A stretch of DNA of 64,000 nt from Limnohabitans sp. Bal53 (GCF_003063355.1 NZ_NESH01000002.1:558001-622000), one strand, 5' to 3'; numbered from the stretch's first letter, positions 44,733-58,840 are shown. Made by a program: numbers and translations. Notes: generated by a model not told the origin, from the sequence alone.

Positions 44733-45257
44733 TCAAACGCTCCACTTTTCGAGCAACTTTTCGGGGCGCATGTTGTCATACGGCTCAAAAGGCTGGTGAA
44801 TCCAAGGGTTGGTGGGCAAATCATCGACCGAGTAATCGGCCTTGAAGGTCGACACGCCTTTGGTCCAGATCACGGCGGTGCGCAACTCGGTCACGGGCTT
44901 GTAGTTGTTTTTCAACTGATCGACCACCGCACGCAAGGTGTGGCCGGTATCGGCCAAGTCGTCCACCAACAGTACTTTGCCTGCAATCTCGCCTTTGGGC
45001 GTGGTGATGTAGCGCGCGATGTCCAAATGACCCTGGACCGTGCCGGCTTCAGCGCGGTAGGAGCTGGTGGACATGATGGCCAGGGGCTTGTCGAAAATAC
45101 GCGACAAGATGTCGCCAGGTCGCATGCCGCCACGTGCCAAACACAGGATGTTGTCGAATTCCCAGCCGGACTGGTGGATTTTGATGGCGAGTTTTTCGAT
45201 GAGGTTGTGGTACTCGTCGTAACTCACGTACAGGTGCTTGCCGTCTTCGGTCAACAT
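44733..45257 (-). CDS. Purine-type phosphoribosyltransferase
   Basis: This 174-residue type I phosphoribosyltransferase has the PRPP-binding motif VLLVDDLADTGHTL and the region ILCLARGGMRPGDILSR. Members salvage purine bases (xanthine, guanine or hypoxanthine) using PRPP; which base cannot be told. The ATG at 45257 has GGAG at a good spacing. It lies 55 bases downstream of purA on the same strand, which makes a purine-salvage role likely and suggests shared transcription. The substrate-specificity end ENMRPEKLL-type tail (DNMRPEKLLEKW) is present. Confidence 0.9.
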   Translation of the reverse strand: MLTEDGKHLYVSYDEYHNLIEKLAIKIHQSGWEFDNILCLARGGMRPGDILSRIFDKPLAIMSTSSYRAEAGTVQGHLDIARYITTPKGEIAGKVLLVDDLADTGHTLRAVVDQLKNNYKPVTELRTAVIWTKGVSTFKADYSVDDLPTNPWIHQPFEPYDNMRPEKLLEKWSV

Positions 45258-45312
45258 AGGGTCACTCCAAAAAATCAGGGGTTGAGATCGATGGGTTTTG
45301 CGGACTGAACAA

Positions 45313-47819
<2,507 letters not shown>

Positions 47820-47961
47820 GAGGGGATGGGGGAGACGGTTAAAAACGAGATTTTACCGGGTTGACAGGCGCATTTCCGGCAAAGAGATTGGCAAATTGTC
47901 CAAATCCAGTCTGTCAGCAAAGAATGGAATGCATTTGGGCCGGCATGGCAGCCCAAGAGCG

Positions 47962-48147
47962 TCAGGCCAGCAACCAGATCACCAGCAGGCCGAAGACCAC
48001 CATGAGGAGGCCGAAAAATCGGATTTGGCCTTCCTCAAGTTGGAGCATTTGCACAAACAGACTTCGCCAACTGCGTGGCGAGATCATGGGCAGCAAACCC
48101 TCCAGGATGAGCATCAGGCCCAAGGCCATCAGGAGGGTGTCGAGCAA
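47962..48147 (-). CDS. DUF2065-family small membrane protein
   Basis: This 61-residue protein has two hydrophobic helices (LLMALGLMLILEGLLPM and IRFFGLLMVVFGLLVIWLLA) separated by the amphipathic SPRSWRSLFVQMLQLEEGQ. This is the DUF2065 (YjeT-like) pattern, and the family is found next to hflC in many proteobacteria. The start is a TTG at 48147, only 3 bases from the hflC stop, with GGAAG formed by the last hflC codons. Its function is unknown; a small partner of the HflKC complex is possible. Confidence 0.8.
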   Translation of the reverse strand: MLDTLLMALGLMLILEGLLPMISPRSWRSLFVQMLQLEEGQIRFFGLLMVVFGLLVIWLLA

Positions 48148-48150
48148 AAT

Positions 48151-49050
48151 TTACTTCCGGGCAGGTGCACCGCCTGGTGTGCCGCGCATGCCTTTGAAGA
48201 ACTCTGAGCTGCCGGGGTCCAGCACCATCACGTCGCCCTTGCTGTTGAAGCTGGACTTGTAGGCCTCCAAGCTGCGGTAGAACTGCGCAAACTGCGGGTC
48301 GCGGCCAAAAGAGTCGGCGTACAGACGGGCAGCTTGGGCGTCGCCCTCACCTTTGATCTTTTGGGCATCACGGTAAGCATTGGCGATCGTCACCTCGCGC
48401 TGGCGGTCGGCATCGGCGCGAATTTTTTCACCCTCGGCCGCACCGGTGGAGCGCAGCTCGTTGGCCACGCGCTTGCGCTCGGCTTCCATACGGCGGTAAA
48501 CCGACTCAGTGATGGTGTCCACGTAATCGGCGCGCGTGATACGCACGTCCACCACGTCCACACCCCAAGGCTTGGCGCCACGCACCACAACCAAAACGTC
48601 TTCCTTCACATCGTCCATGAGTTCTTCACGCTTGAGCGAGAGCAATTCCTTGACGGTGCGTTTGTTGATCTGCTCTTGGAAAGCGTTACGTACCACGCGG
48701 TTGAGCTGGTTGGTGCCGGCCTTTTCGTCCAGACCCACGTTGCGGATGTAAGCCTGTGGGTCGGTGATGCGCCAGCGCACATACCAATCGATCACCACTC
48801 GCTGCTTTTCAGCTGTGAGCATGGGCTCGTTGTCAGGGCTGTCGAGCGTGAGCAGACGCTTGTCGATGTAATTGACGTTTTGCAGGGGGGGCGGCAGTTT
48901 GAAGTGCAAACCCGGCTCGGTGATCACTTCCTTGATCTGACCCAAAGCGTAGACCACGCCAAATTGACGCTGGTCCACCACGAACAATGTAGAGCTGAGC
49001 AGTGCAAACACCACCAGCAAACTCGAAATCCACAATCCGATGCGATTCAT
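48151..49050 (-). CDS. hflC: HflC, membrane protease modulator (SPFH/band 7)
   Basis: HflC pairs with HflK to form the large periplasm-facing SPFH cage that surrounds and controls the FtsH protease. The protein is 299 residues with a single N-terminal transmembrane segment (LWISSLLVVFALLSSTLFVV), a band 7 domain (EPGLHFKLPPPLQNVNYIDKR) and a C-terminal coiled-coil. It ends in a disordered-looking tail PGGAPARK. It is 11 bases downstream of hflK, in the standard order hflX-hflK-hflC. Confidence 0.95.
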   Translation of the reverse strand: MNRIGLWISSLLVVFALLSSTLFVVDQRQFGVVYALGQIKEVITEPGLHFKLPPPLQNVNYIDKRLLTLDSPDNEPMLTAEKQRVVIDWYVRWRITDPQAYIRNVGLDEKAGTNQLNRVVRNAFQEQINKRTVKELLSLKREELMDDVKEDVLVVVRGAKPWGVDVVDVRITRADYVDTITESVYRRMEAERKRVANELRSTGAAEGEKIRADADRQREVTIANAYRDAQKIKGEGDAQAARLYADSFGRDPQFAQFYRSLEAYKSSFNSKGDVMVLDPGSSEFFKGMRGTPGGAPARK

Positions 49051-49061
49051 TGTCTTATTCC

Positions 49062-50441
49062 TTATCGTGGATCGCGGCTACGCGAACGCTCGAGGTCTCG
49101 GGAGCGGGTATCCACCGTGCCGTTGCTGCCTGCATTGGCAGGGGCTGCGGGCACATCCATGGCGGGCGGGGCCACTTGCGTGACCTGTTGCATGATTTTG
49201 TCGAGCGGCAAATACAAGAGGTTGGAGCCTTGTTTGCTGTCCACCAGCACCTTGGTCACGTTGCTGTAGATCTGCTGCATGGTGTCGGTGTACATGCGGT
49301 CACGCATGACTTGGGGCGACTTCTGGTACTCGGGCAAGATGGTCTTGAAGCGTTGCGCATCACCTTCGGCTTGCGCCACGATGCGTTCACGGTAAGCATC
49401 GGCCTCTTCCTTCAGACGGGAGGCGGCACCGACTGCGCGCGGCACCACGTCGTTGGCGTAGGCTTGCGCTTCGTTTTTGGCGCGTTCACGCTCTTGACCG
49501 GCTTTGAGCACGTCATCAAATGCGGCCTGCACCTGCTCGGGCGGACGAACGCCACCTTGCTGCAAGTTGATACCCACCACTTCGATACCGACTTTGTAGC
49601 GGTCGAGAATGATCTGCATTTTTTCACGCACACGGGGGGCGATCTGGTCGCGCTCTTCGGCCAGAGCCGAGTCCATGCGCATTTTGCCCACCACCTCGCG
49701 CACCGCGGTTTCAGCGGATTGCACCACCGCCATGGTGGGGTCACGGCTTTCGAACAAATAAGCGCGTGCATCGTTCAATCGGTACTGCACAGCGAACTTG
49801 ATTTCAACGATGTTCTCGTCTTCGGTCAGCATGGCCGACTCGCGCAGGCCTGTGGCCTTGACGATGTTGTCGCGGCCAATGTCCACCGAGCGGATCTGGG
49901 TCACGAACACCAGCTCATGGCGTTGCACGGGATAAGGCATGCGCCAGTTGAAACCAGCGCCCACCGTGGAGTGGTATTTTCCAAACTGGGTGATCACGGC
50001 CTGCTGACCTTCTTGCACGATGAAAAAGCCGGTGGCCAACCAGACCAGCAAGGCACCGCCCAAAATGACACCAATGCCCAGGTTCTTGATAAAGGCCGGA
50101 ATTTCCGGGCCGCCCGAACCACCGCCCGAGCCACCGGGCCCTTGGGGACGCTGAGGGCCGCCTTTGCCGCCAAAAATCTGTCCCAGCTTGCGGTTGAAAT
50201 CACGCCACAACTCGTCCAGATCGGGTGGGCCGCTTTGTTGCTGCTGCGGACCTCGTCCGGGTGGTTGCTGCCAAGCATCTGGCTTGGGGCCGGGTGGTGG
50301 CATGTCGCCCGTTGGCTTGTTGCCCGATTCACTGGAAGATTTGTCGTCGTCGCGACCCCAGCGTGGGTCGTTCAGGTTGAACATGCCTCGTATCTTTGCG
50401 GGCAGCAAGGACCATCGCAGGGCTGGCAGGTGAAAATTCAT
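49062..50441 (-). CDS. hflK: HflK, membrane protease modulator (SPFH/band 7)
   Basis: HflK is the larger partner of HflC in the FtsH-modulating complex. From the ATG at 50441 it is 459 residues; a start 19 codons later (50384, MFNLNDPRWGRDD) matches conserved HflK N-termini about as well. A glycine/proline-rich cytoplasmic N-terminus (GGSGGGSGGPE) precedes one transmembrane segment (NLGIGVILGGALLVWLATGFF), the band 7 domain and a long coiled-coil. The tail is basic (RSRDLERSRSRDPR). It is 56 bases after hflX and upstream of hflC. Confidence 0.94.
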   Translation of the reverse strand: MNFHLPALRWSLLPAKIRGMFNLNDPRWGRDDDKSSSESGNKPTGDMPPPGPKPDAWQQPPGRGPQQQQSGPPDLDELWRDFNRKLGQIFGGKGGPQRPQGPGGSGGGSGGPEIPAFIKNLGIGVILGGALLVWLATGFFIVQEGQQAVITQFGKYHSTVGAGFNWRMPYPVQRHELVFVTQIRSVDIGRDNIVKATGLRESAMLTEDENIVEIKFAVQYRLNDARAYLFESRDPTMAVVQSAETAVREVVGKMRMDSALAEERDQIAPRVREKMQIILDRYKVGIEVVGINLQQGGVRPPEQVQAAFDDVLKAGQERERAKNEAQAYANDVVPRAVGAASRLKEEADAYRERIVAQAEGDAQRFKTILPEYQKSPQVMRDRMYTDTMQQIYSNVTKVLVDSKQGSNLLYLPLDKIMQQVTQVAPPAMDVPAAPANAGSNGTVDTRSRDLERSRSRDPR

Positions 50442-50497
50442 GGTTCTTTGTCTTTGTCTGAAGGACGAAACAGCATTGTGCCGAATTTAGTAGCCAC

Positions 50498-51694
50498 TCA
50501 AGGCATGTCACCGGGATATTCCCGGTCCAAGTCACGGGGATCAGGCTCGGTTGGCGCAGCCGAGGGCAGCGCCGCCTTGACGATGTCGGACAGCGCAGTG
50601 CGCAAAATGGCCAGTCCCTCGCCGCTTCGTGCGCTCAGAAACACACGCGGCACGGGCTCGCCATCAAGTTCGTACTGGTCCTGCATCTGCAAGGGGTAAC
50701 GCTCAGCAGGCAGTGCATCGAGTTTGTTGAAGACGAGCAATTGCGGCACCTGGTCGGCACCGATCTCGGCCAGAACTTTTTGCACCTCGGCCATCTGCTC
50801 GGGGAAATCAGGGTTGGCTGCGTCCACCACATGCAGCAGCAGATCAGCTTCGGTGGCCTCTTGCAGAGTGGCCTGGAAGGCTTCAACCAGACCGTGTGGC
50901 AAATCACGGATGAAACCCACGGTGTCCGACAAGGAGACCGAGCGGCCCGCCTCACCCAGATACAACTGGCGCGTGGTGGTGTCCAAGGTGGCAAACAGCT
51001 GATCGGCGGCATAAGCACGGGCTTTGACCAGCGCATTGAACAGGGTCGATTTGCCCGCGTTGGTGTAACCCACCAGCGAAATGTTGAAGGTGTCGCGGCG
51101 ATCGCGCTGGCGGCGCTGGGTGTTGCGCTGCTTTTTGACTTTGACCAAGCGCTCTTTGATGCGCTTGATCGAGTCGTTGATCATGCGGCGGTCGAGTTCG
51201 ATTTGGGTCTCACCGGGACCACCGCGCATACCGATACCGCCGCTTTGGCGCTCAAGGTGCGACCAGCGGCGCACCAGGCGGGTGCTGAGGTACTGCTGGC
51301 GAGCGAGCTCCACTTGCAGCTTGCCCTCGTGGCTGCGCGCACGCTGGCCGAAAATTTCCAGGATCAGCAAGGTGCGGTCATTCACCGGCAAACCGATGTG
51401 GCGCTCCAGATTTCGCTGCTGCGCAGGGCTTAGGGACTGGTCGAACAAGACCTCGACCGCCCCGTGCATCAGGGCCAATTCTTTGATCTCGTCGGCCTTG
51501 CCACTGCCCACAAAAAGCGCCGGGTCTGGTGCTTTGCGTTTACAGATCAGGCGTGCCACAGGCTTTAAACCGCCAGACTCCGCCAAAAGGCCGAGTTCTT
51601 GCAGTTCACCGTCAAAATGAGGCAGCCCAAAGTCAACGCCGACCAATAAGGTCGGCGCAGCTTGTTTGGAGGATGTTTCAGACAATGTCAGCAA
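50498..51694 (-). CDS. hflX: GTPase HflX
   Basis: HflX is a translation-associated GTPase that splits stalled or hibernating ribosomes. The protein is about 398 residues. An N-terminal HflX domain includes FDQSLSPAQQRNLER and a coiled arm. The GTPase domain carries G1 GYTNAGKST, G3 DTVGFIRDLPHGLVEAF and G4 FNKLD. The start is a TTG (51694 or 51685); neither has a convincing Shine-Dalgarno sequence, so the N-terminus is uncertain. It is 43 bases downstream of hfq, as in most proteobacteria. Confidence 0.93.
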   Translation of the reverse strand: MLTLSETSSKQAAPTLLVGVDFGLPHFDGELQELGLLAESGGLKPVARLICKRKAPDPALFVGSGKADEIKELALMHGAVEVLFDQSLSPAQQRNLERHIGLPVNDRTLLILEIFGQRARSHEGKLQVELARQQYLSTRLVRRWSHLERQSGGIGMRGGPGETQIELDRRMINDSIKRIKERLVKVKKQRNTQRRQRDRRDTFNISLVGYTNAGKSTLFNALVKARAYAADQLFATLDTTTRQLYLGEAGRSVSLSDTVGFIRDLPHGLVEAFQATLQEATEADLLLHVVDAANPDFPEQMAEVQKVLAEIGADQVPQLLVFNKLDALPAERYPLQMQDQYELDGEPVPRVFLSARSGEGLAILRTALSDIVKAALPSAAPTEPDPRDLDREYPGDMP

Positions 51695-51737
51695 CCTGCA
51701 GTGGCGGCGTCACGCCACCGGGAGAACAAACACCGCA

Positions 51738-51983
51738 TCAAGCGGTGATTTCACCCGTTTCGGGGGTGCTGAAAGTCACGGAACGACCAGGAACGATGGT
51801 CGAAATGGCGTGTTTGTAAACCATTTGCGTGACGGTGTTGCGAAGGAGGACCACATACTGGTCGAAGGATTCGATTTGGCCTTGCAGCTTGATGCCATTG
51901 ACCAGGTAAATAGAAACCGGCACATGCTCGCGGCGCAGTGCGTTCAAGAAGGGGTCTTGCAAAAGTTGACCTTTGTTGCTCAC
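51738..51983 (-). CDS. hfq: RNA-binding protein Hfq
   Basis: Hfq is the hexameric Sm-like chaperone for small regulatory RNAs and mRNAs. The 81 residues cover the core with hardly any C-terminal tail: [20 protein letters not shown] (Sm1 with the QDPFLN distal-face stretch), [15 protein letters not shown], and the Sm2 VYKHAIST motif. The start is a GTG at 51983 with GGAG at a good spacing. It lies between der and hflX in the conserved order. The short tail is usual for betaproteobacteria. Confidence 0.97.
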   Translation of the reverse strand: MSNKGQLLQDPFLNALRREHVPVSIYLVNGIKLQGQIESFDQYVVLLRNTVTQMVYKHAISTIVPGRSVTFSTPETGEITA

Positions 51984-52011
51984 GATATTCTCCGTGTTCA
52001 GAAGTTTTGAA

Positions 52012-52038
52012 GCCCTGACCTTACCACAGGGTCAGGGC
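52012..52038 (-). terminator. Hairpin between der and hfq (possible attenuator)
   Basis: GCCCTGACC (52012-52020) pairs exactly with GGTCAGGGC (52030-52038) over a 9-base loop, between the der stop and the hfq start on the minus strand. It lacks a clear T-run, so it may be a processing site or a weak attenuator rather than a true terminator. Confidence 0.4.
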
Positions 52039-52071
52039 CTGACTCGAGGGGAAAAATGAATTCCACAAATC

Positions 52072-53412
52072 TCAGCTGGATTCTTTGTCAGCAAAAGGAT
52101 TTGTCGAAGTTTTCATTTCAATTCGCAACGGCGTGCCGGACAGGTTGAAGGCCTTGCGAAAGCGCCCTTCCAAAAAGCGTTTGTAGGTGTCGGTGACGTG
52201 TTCCAACGAATTGCCGTGGATCACGATCACAGGTGGGTTCATGCCGCCTTGGTGGGCATAACGCATCTTGGGGCGGAACATGCCCCCGCGCTGCGGACTT
52301 TGAAACTGCACGGCTTCGAGCAGCAAGCGCGTGAGAATCGGCGTGCTCATCTTGCACATGGCCGATTTGTGGGCTTGCACAATCGAACTCCAGACCGGCC
52401 CCAAACCCTGGCGTTTCTTAGCCGAGATGAAGTGCATGTTGGCAAAACTCAGAAACGGCAAACGGTTTTCAATCGAGCGCTGCACCAACTGGCGCTGGTA
52501 TTCGTCTACCGCGTCCCATTTGTTCACCGCCAGCACCATGGCGCGGCCACTTTCGAGCGCGTAACCGGCGATGTGCGCATCCTGATCGGTCACGCCCTGC
52601 TCGGCGTCAAGCAAGAGCAACACCACGTTGGCCGACTCGATGGCTTGCAGGGTTTTGACCACCGAAAACTTTTCAATGGCTTCAAACACTTTGCCTTTGC
52701 GGCGCAAACCAGCCGTATCAATCAGCTCGAATTTCTGACCTTGGCGTTCAAACGGCACGCTGATCGCGTCCCGCGTGGTGCCCGGCATGTCAAAGGCCAC
52801 CAGGCGCTCTTCGCCCAGCCAAGTGTTGATCAGGGTGGACTTGCCCACGTTGGGGCGACCGGCCACTGCCAACTTGATGACCGAGGGGTCTTCTTCGGTC
52901 TCTTCGGGTTCGTCGGGCAAATTCAGCGATTCAAAAGCCAACTCGACCAAGCCGCGGGTGCCCTGACCATGCGCTGCCGAGATGGCGATCACCTCGCCCA
53001 AACCCAGTTCGTAGAACTCGGTCAGCTGGATGCCTTCGAGCATGCCTTCGGCCTTGTTGGCCACCAGCAAACAGGGTTTACCGATCTTGCGCAAATATTT
53101 GGCAATGTCGTGGTCTTGCGCTGACAGCCCGCCTCGGGCGTCCACCACAAAAATGACCACATCGGCCTCGGCCACAGCCTGCTGGGTCTGCTTGGCCATC
53201 TCTTTGTAGATGCCGCTGCTGGCATCGGGCTCGAAACCGCCCGTGTCAATGACGATGAATTCCTGACGGCCTTGTTTGCCGTTGCCGTAATGGCGGTCCC
53301 GGGTCAAGCCCGCAAAATCGGCCACGATGGCATCCCGGCTCTTGGTGAGGCGGTTGAACAGCGTGGATTTGCCCACATTGGGGCGGCCAACGAGGGCCAG
53401 TACAGGTTTCAC
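52072..53412 (-). CDS. der: Ribosome-assembly GTPase Der (EngA)
   Basis: Der acts in late assembly of the large ribosomal subunit. The protein is 446 residues with two tandem GTPase domains: the first with [14 protein letters not shown] (residues 8-21), DTGGFE and NKAEG; the second with [24 protein letters not shown] and [11 protein letters not shown]-terminal KH-like domain ends the protein. The start is a GTG at 53412. Order and length are standard. It is 19 bases downstream of bamB. Confidence 0.97.
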   Translation of the reverse strand: MKPVLALVGRPNVGKSTLFNRLTKSRDAIVADFAGLTRDRHYGNGKQGRQEFIVIDTGGFEPDASSGIYKEMAKQTQQAVAEADVVIFVVDARGGLSAQDHDIAKYLRKIGKPCLLVANKAEGMLEGIQLTEFYELGLGEVIAISAAHGQGTRGLVELAFESLNLPDEPEETEEDPSVIKLAVAGRPNVGKSTLINTWLGEERLVAFDMPGTTRDAISVPFERQGQKFELIDTAGLRRKGKVFEAIEKFSVVKTLQAIESANVVLLLLDAEQGVTDQDAHIAGYALESGRAMVLAVNKWDAVDEYQRQLVQRSIENRLPFLSFANMHFISAKKRQGLGPVWSSIVQAHKSAMCKMSTPILTRLLLEAVQFQSPQRGGMFRPKMRYAHQGGMNPPVIVIHGNSLEHVTDTYKRFLEGRFRKAFNLSGTPLRIEMKTSTNPFADKESS

Positions 53413-53431
53413 TTAAAAATTTTCCGATCCA

Positions 53432-54565
53432 TCATTCAGGGCGAAATCCGAAGACGCCCCCGGTGCGTGTCACCACCACCAAAGTCTGCCCCACGGCCAC
53501 AGGTCGGCCAGTGATGGCGCTGCCATCCGTGCCTATGCGCTGCAAGGGTTGTCCATTTTGGGGCGACAGTGCATGCACCCAGCCCTCTTGATCGCCCACC
53601 ACCAGAGCTTGACCCCAGGCCAAAGGCAAGCTCAGCCCACGGAAACGCAATGCTTCTTGGGTCCACAGCGGTGCACCCGACGTACGCTGCCAAGCCAACA
53701 GCTTGCCATCGGACTCAACGCCCCACAGGGTTTGGGCGTCACCGTCCAGGCCTTGGTGACCATTGGCGGGGCGGCTCCAGGCCAAGCGGCCGTTGGCGGC
53801 GTCGACACAGGACACAGACGTTTGAAACGCGCGCACGCACACGGAATTGCCTACACGGCTGGCTCCGGCAACCACGTCGACCAAGCGCTCGACTTCGTTG
53901 GTGCCGCGGGTACTGCCCACCAGGGTTTCCCATCGCACACTGCCCGTTAAGGGGTTCAATGACGCCAGACGGCCGCCCCAGCCGACCAGCAACTGGTCGC
54001 CCACAGGCATCAACAAGCCGGCCTGGCGCAGGACCAGTGGGTCACCCGGACGCTGCTGCGTCCAGAGTTTTTGGCCCGAGGCCCCATCAAAGGCACTCAC
54101 GGCACGGTCGCCTGTCAAGACAAACACCCGGGCACCGGCCACCAAAGGGGGCGTGTAAGACAAGGCGGGCAAAGGCTGGCGCCAAATCACACGGCCTGAC
54201 TCGACAGCCACCAGTTCGTTGTTGCGTGTGACCACAGCAAAGCGCTGGCCATCACCACCAACGCCCGCCTGAATGGGCGCACCCAGATTCAGACGCCACA
54301 CATCTTGTCCACTGCCCGCATCGATCAGGGCCAACTGGCCGAGGCTAGAGGCCACTGCGACTTGCTGTCCATGCACTGAAGCCATCATCGGGCCGCTGAC
54401 CTCCCCAATTTGGTTGGTCCAAGCTTTTTGCAGCTTGAACGCGCCGCTCACAGCGGGTAAAGGAGAAGGTTGTGGTTTGTCTGGCGCGCTAGAGCAAGCC
54501 GACAAAAGCCCCAAGCTGGCCATCGCCAACCAACGGGTCCATGCAGAGGTCAAAGAAGCAGTCAC
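53432..54565 (-). CDS. bamB: Outer membrane protein assembly factor BamB
   Basis: BamB is the lipoprotein beta-propeller of the BAM complex that inserts outer-membrane proteins. The protein is 377 residues with lipobox LSAC near residue 24, followed by repeated propeller blades of the PQQ type (for example DAGSGQDVWRLNLG, DGASGQKLWTQQ and NPLTGSVRWE). The start is a GTG overlapping the yfgM stop (GTGA at 54562-54565), so the two are coupled. BamD, another BAM lipoprotein, is encoded at the end of this window. Confidence 0.95.
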   Translation of the reverse strand: MTASLTSAWTRWLAMASLGLLSACSSAPDKPQPSPLPAVSGAFKLQKAWTNQIGEVSGPMMASVHGQQVAVASSLGQLALIDAGSGQDVWRLNLGAPIQAGVGGDGQRFAVVTRNNELVAVESGRVIWRQPLPALSYTPPLVAGARVFVLTGDRAVSAFDGASGQKLWTQQRPGDPLVLRQAGLLMPVGDQLLVGWGGRLASLNPLTGSVRWETLVGSTRGTNEVERLVDVVAGASRVGNSVCVRAFQTSVSCVDAANGRLAWSRPANGHQGLDGDAQTLWGVESDGKLLAWQRTSGAPLWTQEALRFRGLSLPLAWGQALVVGDQEGWVHALSPQNGQPLQRIGTDGSAITGRPVAVGQTLVVVTRTGGVFGFRPE

Positions 54566-55239
54566 TTGGCAGTTCCTGTGGCATTGGCCGAGTCCGATTG
54601 AGGATCCTGACCTAAGGCATTGAGCTTGGCTTGGACCAAGCGGCGGTAATCCGGGCTGTCGGCCAGTTGCTGCCAGGCGCTTTGGTAGGCACTCAAGGCT
54701 TCGGCTTTTTGACCTTTGGCCAACAGGACATCACCACGCAAATCGGCGGCTAAACCAGCCATAGCGGGGGTAAAAGGCGCGCTCAACTGGGTCAGCGCTT
54801 CGTCGTGGGAGCCCGCATCGACCAAGAGAGCCGACAGACGCAAACGTGCAATGTCGCGGTAAGCTGGATCGGGCGCGCCCTCGGCCACCCACTTCAGGGC
54901 AGCACGCGCCGCATCGGCCTTGTCTTTGGCCTGCAAGGCCTTGGCTGCGAGCAAGGCAGCCTGGTGCGCGTAATGCGTGCCGCCAAACTTGTCCTTCATA
55001 TCGGCCAAACTGCGCTCAACACGGGCCACATCCCCGGCGGTAGCAGCGCGCTCGACCTCGTCAAACAACACAGCCGCCTTGGCGGCCTGGTCGCGTTGCC
55101 AATATTGGTAGGCGTTCAAGGACGCGAAACTGCCCAAAACGACAATCAGCACCCAGGAAATCAGGTTGCCGTACTTTTTCCAGAAATGTTTGATCTGGTC
55201 AAGTTGTTCTTGTTCTTCAAGGTCGAGGGCTTTGGCCAT
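54562..55239 (-). CDS. yfgM: YfgM-family tetratricopeptide membrane protein
   Basis: This 225-residue inner-membrane protein has a cytoplasmic N-terminus (MAKALDLEEQEQLDQIKHFWKKYG) and one transmembrane segment (LISWVLIVVLGSFASLNAYQ). The periplasmic TPR-like helical domain contains EVERAATAGDVARVERSLAD. In E. coli YfgM associates with PpiD and the Sec translocon and helps periplasmic chaperoning. It sits between hisS and bamB in the conserved order and overlaps bamB by 4 bases. Confidence 0.92.
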   Translation of the reverse strand: MAKALDLEEQEQLDQIKHFWKKYGNLISWVLIVVLGSFASLNAYQYWQRDQAAKAAVLFDEVERAATAGDVARVERSLADMKDKFGGTHYAHQAALLAAKALQAKDKADAARAALKWVAEGAPDPAYRDIARLRLSALLVDAGSHDEALTQLSAPFTPAMAGLAADLRGDVLLAKGQKAEALSAYQSAWQQLADSPDYRRLVQAKLNALGQDPQSDSANATGTAK

Positions 55240-55266
55240 GGTGTGTGTGAGTGAGGATTGTGCGAA

Positions 55267-56591
55267 TCAAAGCGCGGATTGTAGGCTGTGCGCCCAGTGG
55301 GCCACAGTGCCAAGCGTCTCTGTCCGCTGGGCACCTGCACCGTCGCGCAGCGATTTGACCGCGACCAGGCCTTGGGCCAGTTCTTCGGCACCAAAAACCA
55401 AGGCAAAACGCGCGCCTGAAGCATCGGCCTTTTTGAATTGAGATTTCATGCTGCCCATGCCTTCACCACTGCCCGCGTGCATTTGGGCCGAAACACCACA
55501 GGCACGCAAGGATTGCAGCACCTGCATGGCCACCGGCAAGGCGGTGGACTCGGGGATGATGGCGTACACATCGGGGGCCAGATCAGGCAAGGCCTCACCC
55601 TGCTCTTTGATCAGTTCGAGCACGCGCTCAACGCCCAGCGCCCATCCCACAGCGGGTGCGGGTTTGCCGCCCACTTGCTCAATCAGGTAGTCATACCGGC
55701 CACCACCGCAAATGGTGCCTTGCGAGCCCAGGCTGGTGGTGATGAATTCGAACACCGTGAGGTTGTAGTAATCCATGCCGCGTACCAAGCGCGGGTTGAT
55801 GCTGTAGGCGATGCCATTGGCGTCCAGGATGGCTTTGACCGCATTAAAGTGGGCCAAAGAAGCCTCACCCAAAAAGTCGAGCAAACGGGGCGCAGCCTCG
55901 ACCACGCTTTGCATGGCCGGGTTTTTGGTGTCCAAAATGCGCAGCGGGTTGCTGTGCAGGCGGCGCTTGGCTTCTTCGTCGAGCACATCGCTGTGCTTTT
56001 CGAGGTGCGTAATCAGCGCGGCGCGGTGGGCCTGTCGCTCGGCCGGTTGGCCCAGGCTGTTGAGTTCCAGTCGCACATCTTTCAGGCCCAACACCTTCCA
56101 CAGGTCATTGGCGAGCAAGATCAGCTCTGCATCGACCTCAGCTCCGCCAAAACCCAGCACCTCGGCACCAATCTGGTGGAACTGGCGGTAGCGTCCACGC
56201 TGCGGGCGCTCGTGGCGGAACATGGGGCCCATGTAATACAGGCGCTTGCCGCCTTCGTACAGGAGGTTGTGCTCGACCACCGAGCGCACCAAACCGGCTG
56301 TGCCTTCGGGGCGCAGAGTCAGTTGCTCACCGTTCAAGCGGTCTTCAAAGGAGTACATCTCCTTTTCAACGATGTCGGTCACCTCGCCCAAACCGCGCAC
56401 AAACAAAGCTGTGGGTTCGACGATGGGCAGGCGCACGTTGCGGTAGGCATAGCGGGCCATCAAGGCCCGCACTTGTGATTCCAGCCATTCCCAACGCGAC
56501 GAGTCGGGCGGCAGGATATCGTTCATGCCCTTGACGCCGACCAGCTTTTGGGCTTTGGCCATTTTGGGGGCGTTTTCTTTCACCGATTCGC

Positions 56592-56595
<4 letters not shown>
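55267..56595 (-). CDS. hisS: Histidyl-tRNA synthetase
   Basis: HisS charges tRNA-His. The protein is 442 residues of class II type: motif 2 region [20 protein letters not shown], the histidine-specific [15 protein letters not shown] and AGGRYD-like GGGRYDYL, motif 3 [14 protein letters not shown], then the anticodon domain ([13 protein letters not shown]). The start ([11 protein letters not shown]) has a short polar N-terminal extension before VKGMNDILP. Its ATG overlaps the ispG stop (ATGA). HisZ, its non-catalytic paralogue, is encoded about 8 kb away. Confidence 0.97.
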
Positions 56596-57881
<1,286 letters not shown>

Positions 57882-57883
57882 GT

Positions 57884-58840
57884 TCACTCCTTCACTTCAA
57901 AACGGGCCACGGTCACCTGGGTGTGGGGCTTGAGATCAAAAGGCTGACCGCGCAGCGTGGCGGTGACCGCTTGGGCACGGCCCACCACCACACTGACCGG
58001 CAAAGGGCTTTGAATGCGGGCACTTTCACCGGCCTTGACCACACCGCTCCAAACCACAGCTTTTTGCGCGTTGCGCAGTTCCAGCCAGCTGTCGTTGGTG
58101 GCAGAAAAAACCCATTCGGGACCAGAACCCAAAGGGGCCAAGGCAGCGCTTGGCGCGGGTTGCGCAACTGGAGTGGGCTGGACTGGGGGCAATGCCGCAG
58201 CGGGGACTGTGACCTGAGTGGGAGCTGAAGCAGCAGTCGATGACGGGGCGGCGGCAGAGGCATCCAACAAGGGCACTGGTTCATCAAACACCAGCGCAGG
58301 CGTGACCACCATGGTCTCAGTGACCTCTTGCGAGACCACCTCATCGGCCATCAAGGACTTGACGTCATTCAACCAAGCCCACTGCGACGGCGCAGGCAGC
58401 CAGAGAAATGCGCCCGTCAACAGCACAATGAAAGCTGCACCCCAAAACACTTTGGAAGATGCCACGCGGGCCCAGGGCATGCCGCCAATACGCAATGAGT
58501 TTAGGGGCCCAAGAGGTTGAATGGAGCTGCTCCGGGGCGGCAACTGGGTGCTCATGTGCGGCAATAGCGCCAAAATTGGGGTGGGGTCAGTTTGCAGGTG
58601 GCGGCACACGCTGGAGGCCAAACCACGGTAAAAAACCGGGCCCTTGGCCAGGTCAAGCTCATCGGCCTCCAAAGCCTCGAGTTGGCGCACGGGCACCTTC
58701 AAGGTCACCGACAAAACCGCCAGGTGCATGCCCGCTTTTTGGCGCGCCTCACGCAACAACTGCCCAGCCGTCAAGGACGCAGCTTTGGGCTGAGCGAGGC
58801 CGTCTTCTGAAGCGGACTCAGTTTTGAGGCTTGGTGTCAT
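57884..58840 (-). CDS. rodZ: Cytoskeleton/cell-shape protein RodZ
   Basis: RodZ is a bitopic membrane protein that links MreB to the elongation machinery. The protein is 318 residues: an N-terminal Cro-type HTH ([21 protein letters not shown]), one transmembrane segment at about residues 130-150 ([19 protein letters not shown]), a long Ala/Pro linker, and a C-terminal DUF4115 beta domain ([20 protein letters not shown]). Its start overlaps the rlmN 3' end by 23 bases, and it is followed 2 bases later by ispG. Confidence 0.92.
   Translation of the reverse strand: MTPSLKTESASEDGLAQPKAASLTAGQLLREARQKAGMHLAVLSVTLKVPVRQLEALEADELDLAKGPVFYRGLASSVCRHLQTDPTPILALLPHMSTQLPPRSSSIQPLGPLNSLRIGGMPWARVASSKVFWGAAFIVLLTGAFLWLPAPSQWAWLNDVKSLMADEVVSQEVTETMVVTPALVFDEPVPLLDASAAAPSSTAASAPTQVTVPAAALPPVQPTPVAQPAPSAALAPLGSGPEWVFSATNDSWLELRNAQKAVVWSGVVKAGESARIQSPLPVSVVVGRAQAVTATLRGQPFDLKPHTQVTVARFEVKE

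Noticed and set aside
49002-50699. A 565-codon plus-strand frame opposite hflK and the end of hflX
   Set aside because: It crosses two real genes and their spacer, and its composition is His/Val/Leu shadow-like.
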